This document shows positions 24,623 through 37,428 of a stretch of DNA of 64,000 bases, in pieces. Each line of letters opens with the position of its first letter. Position 1 is the first letter of the stretch. The stretch comes from Acanthacorydalis orientalis. Lineage: Eukaryota; Arthropoda; Insecta; Megaloptera; Corydalidae. Both the position numbers and the translations under genes were made by a program. The stretch covers positions 2,306,501 to 2,370,500 of the forward strand of contig CM068318.1 in the NCBI GenBank assembly GCA_034766995.1. Reading direction: 5' to 3'. A model generated the notes under the pieces. It saw only the letters and a list, made by a program, of their open reading frames with translations. It did not search any database and was not told the origin of the DNA.

Positions 24623-25299
24623 CAATATTAATATATTATTTCATTATTAATTTTATTTTATATCGCTGCTAACAACAAAATTTATTCACTGTTTTTCTCC
24701 TCAACAAAATAGAAAATTTAAAAGATGGTGTATCCCAAGAGGCACGACACAGATACAAACCCCGATGATTCGTTTTCATTGGAAAGATTTTTTAAAGAAG
24801 AATCTGTGTAGGGAAAAAACCAGAACTTTTTCGAGATAAATTTGTGAACAGAACTGAAGACAATACTATTAAATTAAGTGTTATTATTAAAACAAACAGA
24901 TTACCGAAACAAGGTGATAACTTAGTGAACGGTTTTATTAAAAAGTAATTCAAGAATATAGAGCAGGACGATTAAGAAAACTGCGATGTGTACACGTCTC
25001 TTCATTGTTTGTATATCGACTTATCAAGTTTAGCAATGATGAAGTTTTTAATTCCCATAAACACGGAATGCAAATTTCAAACGGCTTTTAATTGGGGCGA
25101 GCGTTTTGTAACGTTGAAACACAGTTGCCGTATGAAACGATTACACGTCATACAAGCGCAATTACATTTAATAATAAGTATGTTTCGTAATATACCGTTT
25201 TTCTTAATGGTTCTCGTACGATTAAACATCAAGTCATACTTGTTTACAACGAACATTCATTCGTTGCAATTCAGAAATTTAGGATCGCACTTTTTGTTT

Positions 25300-25500
25300 C
25301 GAACATTTCACGTCCGCCGCTCGTTCCCCGTCCAAGCGGTAGCGAACATGACACATCGGACGTACAAGATAAATATCTTTCCGAAAGAGTTGTTCCTCGA
25401 GCTCCGCAAAACGTTCATCTTGTTTCCGTGTGTATCGTTAAGCGTCCGACACAGCCCGCCCCACGGCACGGACAGAGTATCCGATGTGTGTATTAGATAA
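25300..25500. other. CpG-rich block
   Basis: A GC-rich patch (CGTCCGCCGCTCGTTCCCCG, CCCGCCCCACGGCACGGACA) sits at the end of the window's longest open frame (24988..25500, 170 codons). The predicted peptide is not recognisable and has no Kozak or splice support, so the composition is the notable part. Candidate regulatory block. Confidence 0.22.
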
Positions 25501-25910
25501 ACGTATCAATTTTTTTCTCGTCCCCGAATAACCTTCCTCCGCGTTAATGTTTTTCACCCTCCACGACGAACTTCTATTCGATGATGTAGACACTTTATTA
25601 AAGTTGGCCAATGACCAGCCGAGTTATTTCTGCAGAGAATACGTGCAGATAGATGGATCTAAATTAGCAATAAAGTTTCTATCCACGACTCGTCTGTCAT
25701 CTGTGCGAGAGTTCGTTTTTCATCGCTTTACGATTGAATTAAATTGCCTGGCATGTGTTAGTGATTCCGAATGATTGACATAAAGAGGTGAAAAAACATA
25801 CAGTTTAATTGATTCGCTCCTTTCGGATACACTCATTGTTCGTGCGTGTGTGTGTGTGTTTTTTTTGACGTTTCAGTAATTATTTTTATGGAATACGTGT
25901 TGTCGCTGTA

Positions 25911-26338
25911 TCAATTGTAAAAATTAAACCGGTGCCTCTCGATTGAATCAATCATGATTCTGGTTTAAATTAAAATGTTTCCTCGTCGTTTTGGGATTTT
26001 CAAGTGCCAACTTTATCATTTAAAAACACTACATATATTGGTCAAATGGTACGCATAACCTGACAAAACGAATTGTTCAGGTTTTGCAGGAGACGTTGTG
26101 ATGAATAAAACATGCAAACGATGCTAAAACAGTGGAAGGTGTCCGAAAATGCATTAACAACTTGGTCGGCTCAAGGCTGACATCTTTTTTTTGACAAGCG
26201 ATTCGTTGGTTGCGCTACAAATGGAGATAAGTTATACAAAATAATGAGGAATATTTGAAGTACTGAAATGTAATCTATTTTTTCGTAAATAAACACTCAT
26301 TTTCTAATAAAGACCGGATTAATTTGTGATATAAAATA
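25911..26338 (+). mobile_element. Internally deleted mariner derivative
   Basis: The 5' arm reads TTGTAAAAATTAAACCGGTG and the 3' end is a decayed CCGGATTAATTTGTGATATA. The internal C-terminal remnant starts near 26130 (GTGTCCGAAAATGCATTAAC). It is more diverged than the copy at 22362, and the end coordinates are approximate. Confidence 0.7.
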
Positions 26339-27549
26339 TTATCAAACATTATAAAGCAGATATTAATATCTAAATGAGCAAATCCTGGCAATTAATTACC
26401 GACAAAGTGTACGATTTTTATCTGAAAGAAAGTTTATTAACTTTATATAAAAAAACATACCGGTAGAATTTATTGAAAAAGTCAGATATTGTAAAAATAC
26501 ACATTTTTTTTATTAGCACGGTTCCGCTCGACAGAATGTGCGGTCAATCAGCACGACTACAAAATAAAAATAAAAAGCTTTAAAATCGAACCACAAAAAT
26601 TCGACCAGTTCAAATACTATCCACAGAAAAGTATCATGTACTGAAGAAGTCGGTGTTCCGTTCACCACGGTTTCTTATTTGCACAAAATAATAATAATAC
26701 AGAAAAAAAAACGCAGTAATAAAATCCTAACTGTATTTTAAAGTCGACAACATTCATAAGCGTTTCGAAAACCAATGACCTATCTTTCGACACATTCGGT
26801 AGCGTACGATTCGACTGTTCGACTCGTACACTTCTTTCTTAATTGTTTTAACATTTCACGAATCGAACGCCGTTCGCTGTTCTTGAACGTGTAAACAGAT
26901 TTTCGGTTTATTTGTAATTCGATCGGACACGTAAACCCGCGTGGGATGAAATGGGATGACTTACTTTCATGTCACAACTTAAACGAGATACATGCATTCA
27001 TGTTAAACAGCTGGCATCTAATAGTCTTAGATACTGACACGTCCTAAAACTTTAATCCTCTAACTACGGTAGACATTCATCGATGTAACTGTACGAGGTG
27101 TGGCGGATTTCCATCGATGGGTTCGAGGTTTTTCTCACTGACAATGGTCGATCTTTACGCACTGTCACTTATCCTATTAAAGATTAACTTTAATAGGATT
27201 TAACAGAAAAATTCAACGCTACATCTGTCCCTCTGTCGCCATTATTTCATTCTTCATATAACCGTATGTTCTCTGTTTACTATTAAAGCACTGATTTGAA
27301 GAATTGAAGAAAAGAATGACAGTCCTTCGTTCATCAATTTGTCTTAGACACTCATTGAAGAGTGATTTATTGTGATTTATGTATTAATCAATTCCGAGAA
27401 AGCATAAAATAATTGTGAACCATGTTGCACTCCCTTACTCTCTTACATACAAATTAAATAAAGTTTTCATTTCATTAAAATTTAAAAAAAATCAAATCGA
27501 TATAAAAATCAGATTTTCCAATTCTGAATTCAGATAATAACTTGATTTC

Positions 27550-27552
<3 letters not shown>

Positions 27553-27605
<53 letters not shown>
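27553..27605. repeat. (TA)n microsatellite
   Basis: A TA run of about 52 bp. Confidence 0.95.
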
Positions 27606-27607
<2 letters not shown>

Positions 27608-28815
27608 ATACCAGCAAGTGTTCGATGAACACAATCCAAAAACTTCTAGGAAATTATTTTAATAATTCACGCCTCGTTGTTTTCCTTCTCAACTAGTTTC
27701 ATACAAGTTCGAACACGTGCCGAATCTTCTTCCGCCGTGTGCAATTTATCAAACATTAATACAATTCTATCCGTTTTCAATCACGCTTCCACGTATCAAC
27801 CCCACTCGATATGAACTTTAGCACTGCGAATTGCCTTATTTTAATTAAAGTATTCAGTCTTAAAGTAAAATTTATGATCGTCGCGATACTGTCTTACCTC
27901 TTTGCGATAGTAGCGTAATTGGTTTCCACTAATCTTCTCCCCCTTGACCTCATTCACATCCATATACACGAGTGGAGGCAATTTAAATAGAAACGCGAAT
28001 GCATTCGAATGTGCTGACAGTACAAATTATACATAATTATTTATAAGTCTATTTTAACTCGTTTTTGTGCCCGTTCGAGTGTCTCCAACAATACGTGTAA
28101 AAAGAAACGCCGAGTCTGCTTACTTGCGATTTAATTAATCATAGAGTGCACGTTTTCAAAAGATGCTGATATGTTTGTCTTGCTGTTAGTTTATTTAAAT
28201 GCGATTTCACATATTTTATTTGCATATATAACTTTTATGCATTTCATTTGTATACGAAATGCAATAAAATGAAATTACAGTGTCTGTCACTGATTTGATT
28301 TTATAAAAACTTTCATCAGGTTTCATGAAATCTTTACAAATCCTTCAAAGCCTCTCTTCATATTCATAACTTCCACTATCAATATTTACATATCCAAACG
28401 AACAAATTATTCATATTTAATTAAGTTTCTATATTTAATAAGACTTATCTTCATCAATGTATTTTTTATAACATTTCGGATGTTGTAAGATGAAGCGCCT
28501 TTCAACAATAAATCAATAGTTTTTACTACCTGACAAGTCTTCATGTTTAGCAACTTTCTAAAGTTCTTAACGAAAAAAAAAATACATACATACATACATA
28601 GTGAATGAGAATAATGATAACATTTATATTCTACCTTTAACGATTTAATTACCAGTTTTATAATTCTTGTAGATTATGGAAAGTTGAAACTCGTCTTAAT
28701 TGTTTTTGAAAAAAACACTAGTTTCAATTGTAAATCGATTAAAAGTCTTGATAGAAAGTTACTCGGACATTTAAATGATCTTATTGAAGATTCTCAAGTA
28801 TTCAATTGAATATAT

Positions 28816-28870
28816 TAGGTTGTTCGAGAAAACGTTTCGTTTTTTTTTTTTTGATATTTTATATAGATTT
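28816..28870 (+). mobile_element. Solo mariner-like terminal repeat
   Basis: TATTAGGTTGTTCGAGAAAA, then CGTTTCGTTTTTTT, resembles the outer end of a third mariner lineage (TTAGGTTGTTC type), preceded by TA. No matching opposite end or transposase was seen nearby, so it is a fragment at best. Confidence 0.4.
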
Positions 28871-29794
28871 TTTCGTTATGAGCGTTTAAACATTTTTATA
28901 AATAACAGAGGAGACCATAAATAGGCAAAAATACTAACGAATGAAGGATAATTTCCAACTGTTGAAACTGTACAAGATATAAAAGTATTTCATGCGATAC
29001 TGTACGAATCTTATAGACTATGAGTTATTGTTTCTTATGACTTCTCTTCAGATAGATTTTGAATTTGAAATCTACTTGATGTCAGAAATCGAAATTGTTT
29101 GTAGATTAACGAACTCACGAGCTTACATTATTTGTGTATAACAAAGAACAACAAGTATATAGACAAATAACACAATGAACATTCTTAATGCTAGTTAAAA
29201 TCTTTTATACCTCCATAGTTCTGTAACTCAGAATTGTTTAATAATTTATTAGGCAACGATATGAACTATTGAAATAACTTAAATAATTGTACATAAATTA
29301 GGATCTATTTTTTTTAAAAAAAATCTACCAGAATAACAAAAATGTAACCTTTTAAATGAAAATTTGAACTTTATTCTTTTTCACTACACAAATTAACAAA
29401 AATGATATAAATATAAATTTGTTCGATACACAATTTCCAAAATTAACTACGAAAAGTATTAATTTTCACGCGAGAATATTAAAAAATCTTCTATAACTTC
29501 AATAATTGAGAATTATCTTTCAGTTCCTAATATTCTTTTTGTCTTAATCGTTTCTGATATCACTGAGAATATTAAACGACCATAGCTGAATACTGTGATC
29601 TAAAAATGTTTAGACGATATGACAAGTTTTTTTTTAAAATTCAAACTCTGAAAGTTTTTATCGCAGCGGTATTGAAAAATTGGATTACCTGCTAATATTC
29701 AGGTCTTTCTCTCTTTCAATAAAACATTTTAAAAAACAGGCCGTGCCCAAAAATCTGATATTAATTGAAGAGAAATTTTTTTTCATCATATCAA

Positions 29795-29900
29795 ATGGTC
29801 ATAAGCAACAATGAGGAGTGATCAATAATCATTTACTGAACATTTCTGGTCAAGACGTTTTTTTGAAGGATGAGAGAATACTTCATGTGTGAAAATCGAA
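29795..29900 (-). repeat. R1 repeat, reverse unit
   Basis: It carries GTGATCAATAATCATTTACT, GAACATTTCTGGTCAAGACG, GGATGAGAGAATACTTCATG and TGTGAAAATCG. Confidence 0.6.
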
Positions 29901-30724
29901 TATTAAATGAAAAACGAGATAAAAATGTATCCCATTAAGTTCTTAAAGCTCATAAATCATTTAAACAAACTACCCTGTTCAAAGTATCACATATGTTTTC
30001 TAATTTCATCCACATTTTTTACCTATTTTCCTCTTAAACCAACTATAAAACACACTAATTCACTCTATGGTCCATTTCGTATCTAATCTCGATGATTTCG
30101 TAGCATGAACAATTTTCCTTTTAGTCAGTCACCAATAAAACTAATGTAGATACGTTAGGGGATGATGTTTATTTTACACTTTCTCTAAGTTTTAACCATT
30201 TTGTCTGTGTAGAAAATCTCTTAATCTCTAGCAATAATGAAATGAAATACTCTCTAGTGGACACTGTAACAGTGTTCAAGATTTTCTAGCAGATTGTATG
30301 ACTCACAAAGCACTTGGAGTATCAACCGCTTGTAAGTACATTTTAAAACGTTTCTATTTCCATTTATACTCATTGTTATATCTTTTTGAACTTGTCAGAT
30401 CTCTTTTTTAGAAGATTAAACGGATTCTGTATTGATTTCATGAATATTTCAACGCAATAATCTATATTTTAGTGTGAAATATTTAACAAGATATCTTAAT
30501 TATTTACAAATCTCCTTAAAAAACTATTAATACGTTTTTTAAAAGATATTTCTGTATATAATTTAAACAGAAAACAACATAAAAGAACGCTAAAAGTTAA
30601 CATTTTCCATATTCATTCCGTCACTAATTTAATTATATTTCGTTTGACTTCATAATCTCTTAATGTGTCTCGACGCCTATGGGCACAACATCTTTGACGA
30701 CGACCGTCGAAAAGTCCTTTTTTT

Positions 30725-30726
<2 letters not shown>

Positions 30727-30768
<42 letters not shown>

Positions 30769-30769
30769 T
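30727..30769. repeat. (TA)n microsatellite
   Basis: A TA run with one TG interruption. Confidence 0.95.
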
Positions 30770-31000
30770 TTTATAAATGTCCTAATACCGAGCGCAAAAG
30801 CATAAAAGTAACGCTGTTGATGTATACACATTTTCTTAAGACTTTATGAAAATTTATGGCGCATTGTTCGCAGCGAACAATGGAGACAATGTGGAGAGCG
30901 TTTTCACGAAATTTCAACTTTGTATCAAGATATATTTTTATGTTATAAATCATTAAAAATATGCGTGTAAATACGCTGTAATAGAATTAGTCATCGAGAG

Positions 31001-31080
31001 GACTTTCGATCAGAAAAATATATCGTTAGGGGATGAGACGAGAATGAATTCGTGAAGGTGAATTTAAACAGTATCAGAAT
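31001..31080 (-). repeat. R1 terminal part, reverse
   Basis: It carries TTTCGATCAGAAAAATATAT, GGGGATGAGACGAGAATGAA and GTGAAGGTGAATTTAAACAG, then TATCAGAATTGT, the outer R1 end. Confidence 0.6.
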
Positions 31081-31387
31081 TGTCTCGTGATCGAGTTGCA
31101 CTAAACCGAATGACAGAAGAATGCAGTAATTTTTTCTATTCCTGTGTAGGAGTAAATATGACCTTGAAAGGGATTAAGCTTTTCTTTCGAATACCACGTT
31201 CCAAACGTTTAAATCATGAATGACTTTTCATTTCTCTATCGCCAGATTTAGGTATTAAACAGGGTTGTACTATTTTTATAAAACTCTTTTATATCTCAAT
31301 CGATACACCAGTTACATAGAATTCGAAAAACGTTATAACACACTTTAAAGAATTTTTTAATACTAGCTCAAACTAGCAAAGATTCAA

Positions 31388-31590
31388 TTCTGGAACTGTG
31401 TCTACATTAACTTTCATAAATAAATACTTTTTCACTCCACAAACCATAAAACATTTCCTGATCAACATTTCAAATCTTCAATAAATGATTATAGATCATT
31501 TTTGATTATTGTTCATGTAATCATGGGATGCCATTAATTTCAGAGCATCAACGTATCGAATCATCTGAGATTTTTCTGTACTTTGTCAAA
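31388..31590 (+). repeat. R1 repeat, forward unit (well preserved)
   Basis: From the outer end: TTCTGGAACTGTGTCTACAT, TCACTCCACAAACCATAAAA, TTCAATAAATGATTATAGAT, CATTTTTGATTATTGTTCAT and ATTTCAGAGCATCAACG, then TTTTTCTGTACTTTG leading into core-like sequence. It contains nearly all recognised R1 blocks in order. Confidence 0.7.
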
Positions 31591-31890
31591 AAAAAAAATA
31601 ACCACTCATTTATCCAACGTGTAAGGTGGAGATGTGATTAAAAATAACAAATAATCTGAATGTTTTCGTAACAAAGCTATATTTTATTCAACATTCTAAA
31701 TGAAATATAGATTAAAATGTTATAGAGGTTTTAACGATTATTTATTTCTATCCATTTAATACAACTGTATTAGTACTCTTCGAAAAATCTCAGAGATCTG
31801 TCCGTGCCTTATGAAAAAAAAATCACTTGTAAAATGTAAGTTGGAAAACTAAATAAAAACGATAAATAATCTTAATGCGTTCGTAATAAA
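31560..31890. repeat. Degenerate direct duplication
   Basis: AAAATAACAAATAATCTGAA and TGTTTTCGTAACAAA (about 31640-31675) recur as AAAACGATAAATAATCTTAA and TGCGTTCGTAATAAA (about 31855-31890), each preceded by a run of A and a TCTGT motif. Probably part of the R1 core array. Confidence 0.4.
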
Positions 31891-31931
31891 ATAATAGTCA
31901 ATACAAAATTACACCAGAAATGATCGAAGCA

Positions 31932-32055
31932 TTAGCTATAAAAATTAATTCTGTGCCTTTAAACTGAATCAATCATGACTCTGTTTTATTTTCAAATATT
32001 TTCTCGACGATTTAGGCTTTTGAAGTGTTAACCTTAACATTTAAAAACACTATAC

Positions 32056-32121
<66 letters not shown>

Positions 32122-32224
32122 ACCGAGTGGTTGGCATAACCTCACAATTGAAATGTATTCCATTCTTCTGTAAACATTCATTTTCTATAAAAAAAAACGT
32201 ACCTAATTATATTCGTACACCTAA
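31932..32224 (+). mobile_element. Shortest mariner derivative, with internal TA array
   Basis: The arms are AAAAATTAATTCTGTGCCTT on the left and TTATATTCGTACACCTAA on the right, followed by TA. Nearly all transposase remnant is gone; a (TA)n array (32051..32119) occupies the middle. The last 85 bp (AATGTATTCCATTCTTCTGT onward) match the 3' end of the longer copies. Confidence 0.8.
32051..32119. repeat. (TA)n microsatellite inside a mariner derivative
   Basis: A TA run of about 60 bp. Other family copies have the short ACTATATACC or ACTACATATA at this position, the probable seed. Confidence 0.95.
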
Positions 32225-32479
32225 TAGTCGAAGTCGAAAGGGTTAAAAACTGATTCGTTGTTTTAAAAAAATGTATTCGAACGACGACGACGTCTCGAAA
32301 TGATAAAACATAATCTCGAATAATTTTAATCGTCCTCATAAATTTTCCGAACGCGCCCGCACCGAACATTACTTAACATTTCGGTATTCCACACATTCGA
32401 AATCGTGTCTAGCAGCGGCCCCGATAATCAAACGCGATACGGAATTTTAATCAAATATTAAGAATACAGGCGAACGTAC

Positions 32480-32700
32480 AAAACGCACATTAACCCACAG
32501 GACGCGTATCGCACGTGCACAGATAAAGAGAGGTGTATGCAAAGTGCGCTGATGCGACGAGAGACGAGGGTGAGGCACTTTTCATAGGCGTCACGTCAAG
32601 CTAATGAAGAAGCGACGCCCGCCGACGTCCGCCGTGATTGATGTCGACGCTGTCTACGCGGCCTTAATTACGTGCCATTTGATTGGGACAAGAATTTCAA
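32480..32700. other. CpG-rich unique block, candidate regulatory element
   Basis: A GC-rich, non-repetitive stretch (CAGGACGCGTATCGCACGTG, GAAGCGACGCCCGCCGACGT, GCTGTCTACGCGGCC) between AT-rich repeats. No exon with phase-compatible splice sites was found. Clean, undecayed composition suggests selection, but this is inference. Confidence 0.28.
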
Positions 32701-32842
32701 AACTGTCCTCAACAATATACATCCTACCGGTCAATCTGACGAAACGTACTTGAAAATACCAGTCAGACTAAATATAACTATAATAGCATTTCTATTTTAT
32801 TATATATATATATATATATATATATAATAGAATTAAAATATA

Positions 32843-33016
32843 ATTGAGAATTCGTGGGATTATTTAGAACATCGAATAAGAAAATATTGTGTAAGGAACG
32901 AAACGGAACTCAAAGCAAAACACCAGGAAGAATGGAATAAAATAATCACAGAAGTCACTAAAAATCTTAGTAGATTCGATGGAACGACGCTTGTGGGCTA
33001 TAATAAAGCAAAATGA
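32843..33016 (+). pseudogene. Tc1-like transposase C-terminal remnant
   Basis: A 57-codon frame to a stop reads IENSWDYLEHRIRK, then NETELKAKHQEEWNKI and TEVTKNL. In Tc1 transposases the motif PIENLWDYLKR and WN.I...V..L lies just after the last catalytic Glu. The Leu of ENLW is Ser here, and the final SMPRR segment has decayed. Everything upstream, including the DDE core, is missing. Confidence 0.8.
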
Positions 33017-33188
33017 GATCTTGGGAAATATTAAAGACGGTTGTAGTCTATTAATTAGTAAACCCATAACAATAACTACAGTAAAGTGGACGGAGGCTTT
33101 TTTGACATGTTTTTTTTCTGCTTTGAATTTAGTTTTGTTATTGTTTTCTTAGAAATCAATTTAAATGTGTTAATTTTTTTTAAATAAT

Positions 33189-33366
33189 ATATTAGTACAA
33201 ATAATGAAGAACATTTTAATATATATTACAAATAATATATATATTAATATATAATATAAATAATATATTAGTATAGATAATAAAAAATATTTTAATATAT
33301 ATATTATAAATAATATTTATTAATATATAATATAAATGATATATTAGTATAGATAATAAAGAACAT
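33189..33366. repeat. 76-bp tandem repeat, about 2.3 copies
   Basis: ATATTAGTA recurs at 33189, 33265 and 33341, an exact 76-bp spacing. Each start is followed by (A/C)A(A/G)ATAAT(A/G)AA and TTTTAATATATAT. It lies in the 3' part of the Tc1 remnant. Confidence 0.85.
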
Positions 33367-33686
33367 TTTTGTTAAGTTTTATAAATGCATATATATAAAT
33401 GCAAAAATAAATGTGTTTTTACTGTAAGTTGTGAGTGTACGGAGACTTTTGTCTGACTGTATATGTGAATATATATATATATATAGTCTAGTAATTTTTG
33501 ATCTGATATTAAGTTCATGCTATAACAGCTCCTCTTGTATCGGCAATTCTTGGAGGTTTTACGCCCTGAATACCTACATCTGACATCTATTTATCTATTA
33601 ACCTCATTTCTTCAGTAACTTCAGTTCATTGCTAGTAAAAATTTCAAAAAACCTAATACTCTTGCTATTGTATAACATATATAACT

Positions 33687-33688
33687 AT

Positions 33689-33749
<61 letters not shown>

Positions 33750-33754
33750 CACAC
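33687..33754. repeat. (CATA)n(TA)n microsatellite
   Basis: CATA units followed by about 54 bp of TA. Confidence 0.95.
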
Positions 33755-34148
33755 TTTTTATAATTTCACCGCGTCGTCTTCTACAGACCTGTTAAACTGA
33801 GCTTTTATTGCGCGTAACAAAACCGAAACAATTTTAATGCTTCTTGTTTGAATACGTGACACGTACGGTGAGCCATTGTATAATTTACGACGAGGATATA
33901 ACAAACAAATATGATTGTGAACATTCCGCGTCGATGATGTTTTCATACTTTTTTTTTTTTTTAAGAGCGTGGATGCCACCCAATTATCTTTCAAATAAAT
34001 TGTCGGCGTCCTATAAACGAAACTTATAAATAGAACGCGAATAATAAAAGAGATCACCGGGGAGAGTCTCGTCCGTGCGAGCGGACGGCGGCGTGTCCAC
34101 GTGTAAATCAAAATACGGGAAAGTGATTTACGATCGACGGCTATTACT

Positions 34149-34151
<3 letters not shown>

Positions 34152-34226
<75 letters not shown>
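34152..34226. repeat. (TA)n microsatellite, long
   Basis: An uninterrupted TA run of about 75 bp. Confidence 0.95.
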
Positions 34227-34229
<3 letters not shown>

Positions 34230-34396
34230 TTTCTGTAAATTTACAATAGATCACAGGTATTAGACGTGAGGCAAATGCGTTGAATAAATATTCGGGACGA
34301 TTTCGTATGAAATATGTTTGTGTTTAACGTTTAAATCTGAGAAATTGAACGAAAGTTTAAATAAAAGTCAGCTCGTTTACAACAATAAATAACCAA

Positions 34397-34398
<2 letters not shown>

Positions 34399-34458
<60 letters not shown>
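34399..34458. repeat. (TA)n microsatellite
   Basis: An uninterrupted TA run of about 60 bp. Confidence 0.95.
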
Positions 34459-34464
<6 letters not shown>

Positions 34465-34593
34465 TAGAATTAAATTTTAATAGCGTCGACTGAATATAAA
34501 TCTTAATAATTTATCATTAAGATAAAGTATATTCTCCAAACTTAAATACAAAAAAATCGAGAAACAATATTGGTCCCAGTGTAATTTTTAGTA

Positions 34594-34826
34594 TTGTGCC
34601 TAAATTCGTTTTCACAAATCAACTTTTATTCATCCCACAAACCATGGAAAAATGCGATCGAAAATCGAAATTTTTCTGTACCTTCGCGCTCTGACGGTGA
34701 TAGAATTACCATCGAAATGCCTGCACAAGCGACAAACAGAAATAGTCAATTTCTTGAATATTTTTGATTAGGATAAATTCGGTGTGGTTTGTGAGATGGA
34801 AAAAGAAAACATTCGTGAAAGCGATC
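34594..34826. repeat. R1 repeat, compact complete-looking copy
   Basis: The forward arm (TGCCTAAATTCGTTTTCACA, CATCCCACAAACCATGG) is followed by TTTTTCTGTACCTTCGCGCT. A reverse unit then runs CGGTGATAGAATTACCATCG, AAATGCCTGCACAAGCGACA, TTGAATATTTTTGATTAGGA, GGTGTGGTTTGTGAGATGGA and ATTCGTGAAAGCG. At 233 bp this is a small two-armed element. Confidence 0.68.
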
Positions 34827-35489
34827 GAAAATGTCAATTAATTTATGGTCGATCATTTATGACAGCAGCTATGCCATCATTTTCTGACAAATATGAATAT
34901 TTTCTGTATCTTATATTCCAGATTTACCCTTTAAACATTTAAGCATCGTTCGGACTTTTCCAGTTTCATAAAGAAAAACTGATAATAAATAGCGAATGAT
35001 AGATTCATCACTCATCTCACTGGACTTCTATGGCTGAAATAAAATAAGTCAGTTTTATTTTTTCCTTGTATTTTCAAACGTTGTTCATTTTCATATTTAA
35101 AAACGACACTGTTTTAGTTTAATATCTTTCATTAAACAGAGAATTAATGAAACAATGTGTTAACGTTAAGAGAAAGGTAATGCGATTCTAAGAAGAAATT
35201 GTGTCTCAACTTATAAAGAAAATTCGACGTTCTTTATACACGAAAGTGTACTAATATTTAATGAATAAGTTTACAGAGACTTTACACAAAAACATATGAT
35301 TATTAATGAAGGTACAAATAACGAGCAAGTTCCAAAAACTGGTATAAAGTACATCGTGCGCGTCTAATTATTCTCGCGAGTTATTTTTATGATATCGATA
35401 AAACATGTAGCCGTTTTATAAGGCCGACTTAATAAAAACGTTTCACGAGAAAACTTCAATATTGAAAACGGTACATACTTAAGTTATTT

Positions 35490-35870
35490 GTAATAAGAGA
35501 CCGTATGGAAAGAGCTGGTTGAGCACCGGCGCGACACGAATCCTTATTGATTTATGACATTTCATTACACAACGCAGCGGTGGCCCGTGGTGCTTCCATT
35601 ACGTCCTCCTTAACAGAAACAATATTTCACGTGCGTCGACGTGAATACAATTTTAAATAAACATGTGATGTTTGCAAGGACACAATCACCACCAGCCGCT
35701 CTCGCGCCGAAATGACTATTAGTGCAGTTTTTTCCCCACCGTACAATTCGAAACAATTTCAGTTGCAGCATCGTTTAAAAATAACAATGATTTATCGTGC
35801 GTTCCAAGCGTGCTCGAGTGATTCTTATTCTGTCGTGTGTTCCACACTGGCGTGTTTCTGAATATATTAG
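35490..35870. other. CpG-richer unique block
   Basis: A non-repetitive stretch with CACCGGCGCGACACGAATCC, CGCAGCGGTGGCCCGTGGTG and CGCTCTCGCGCCGAAATG. No exon is supported. A candidate regulatory sequence by composition only. Confidence 0.22.
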
Positions 35871-36548
35871 ATCCTACACTAATTTCAATTGATATAACAG
35901 TTACATAAATCTCGGAAAAAAGACGATACAGTGCGGTGACAGTTGTGACACAGGTCGAAATTCATAAATTATTTTTTTAATGACCCGGCTGAATGACGGA
36001 TTGTCAAAAAAATTTAACAACTCTTTATATATAGAGACAACGACATGCCAAACATTTCTGTTGTTGTTGTTCGTTCATACTGCGGCATAAAGTAGACGGT
36101 ACAGAAGACATTAATTTGTTTACATTTAGAGTTACACGTGTAATAAAAATGTATGCCGGACAACGAAACAGACACATAAAAAAATAATAAATGTACCGTT
36201 TAGTTTTCACTAAAACTTTAATGCATGCAATGTAACCTAGAATTAATCAACATACAAATATTTTTCACTGGTTTATATCGAACAGAAAAATATGTATATC
36301 TAGTATTATTTTCAAGTAAGAAAAGATAAAAGGAACGCATTTTTACAACAGTACGAAAGACACGGATTACTTTTCACAAATAAACTTTTTCTCGTTTCGA
36401 ATATCCTAGAGCTTTGCAGTTTTACTGCTGAAATAAAAATTATATCAAGACATCATTAAGTTGGATTGTGAGACATTCATCAAAAATAATATTAAAGCAT
36501 TTTGTAAAGCTCGAATTCACAGTTTTTTGTAATCATTTTTTTTATCAA

Positions 36549-36549
<1 letters not shown>

Positions 36550-36600
<51 letters not shown>
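36550..36600. repeat. (ATT)n(TA)n microsatellite
   Basis: A few ATT units run into about 38 bp of TA. Confidence 0.95.
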
Positions 36601-36603
<3 letters not shown>

Positions 36604-37247
36604 GAAAAAAATGTATCTTATTAAGTATGAAGAAAGAAAAACTAATTAAGAAAATTTCCAAACGTCGTCGCCGAAACGGAAAAAAAACGTCAATATTTCG
36701 ATAACAGAAAGTGAATATTAATTATCTTGTCACGGGAAGCTGTGCTCATTTTATGAGATCTGTGGCAGGTACTCGCTCAAAATGTTCCAGTTCTCAAATT
36801 AAAAGTGTCGGTAATAATTCTGAATATATTTTTCATGTTCCGCACGAAACTTTTACGTCGACACAATGTAAATGCAAAAATAATCAATTCCGTTATGTGG
36901 TGGGTTGCCGTCCATTAGTGAAAAGTTTTAATATAAATTCGTCTTAATAAATTACCATCAGTAATTTGTAATTCAAATAATAATAATAAGAAAAATACGA
37001 CGGGTCGCTCGAGATGAATTACGCGGAGGAACGTTCGGATGTTCGATACTTTAGGCGGGTGGATTTTGAGTACAGAATTAATAAATGTATTAGAGCGTTC
37101 ACTGTTTACATATTTTGACTACAGTTATGTCTAATTTCGATCGAAATAGTTGTTTTGATAGTTAAAAATTTCGGTTACTTTTTTGTCCCTATTTCCCTAT
37201 TTATTTAATTAACTTCGTGTGAAATAATCAACCTTATGAAGACCAGA

Positions 37248-37341
37248 AATTTAGATTTTTGAAAAAAGTAGAGAAAATGAAAGAAGTAAAAAATGGTCGA
37301 CAAACCTTCTGCACAGAATCTAAAAATATTCAATGTCGCAC

Positions 37342-37428
<87 letters not shown>

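Larger units (their letters stand above)
32758..33461 (+). mobile_element. Tc1-like element, deleted
   Basis: The left end CCAGTCAGACTAAA is the inverse of the right end TTTTGTCTGACTGTA, and CGGAGACTTTTG-type sequence precedes the right end. ACAGTAAAGTGGACGGAGGC at about 33080 resembles a further terminal copy. The transposase is reduced to its C-terminal 58 codons. The interior holds a TA run (32803..32827) and a 76-bp tandem repeat. The outer boundaries are approximate. Confidence 0.6.

Noticed and set aside
24988..25500. Longest open frame (170 codons, plus strand) as a possible gene
   Set aside because: The peptide resembles no family, the composition shifts half-way through, and no splice or expression support exists. 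It lies inside the minus-strand intron.
25547..25774. Open frame of 75 codons with a plausible-looking peptide
   Set aside because: No recognisable motif and no context. Frames of this length are expected by chance in a patch of higher GC.
33758..34111. Minus-strand open frame of 117 codons
   Set aside because: No domain, low complexity and flanked by TA arrays; treated as chance.
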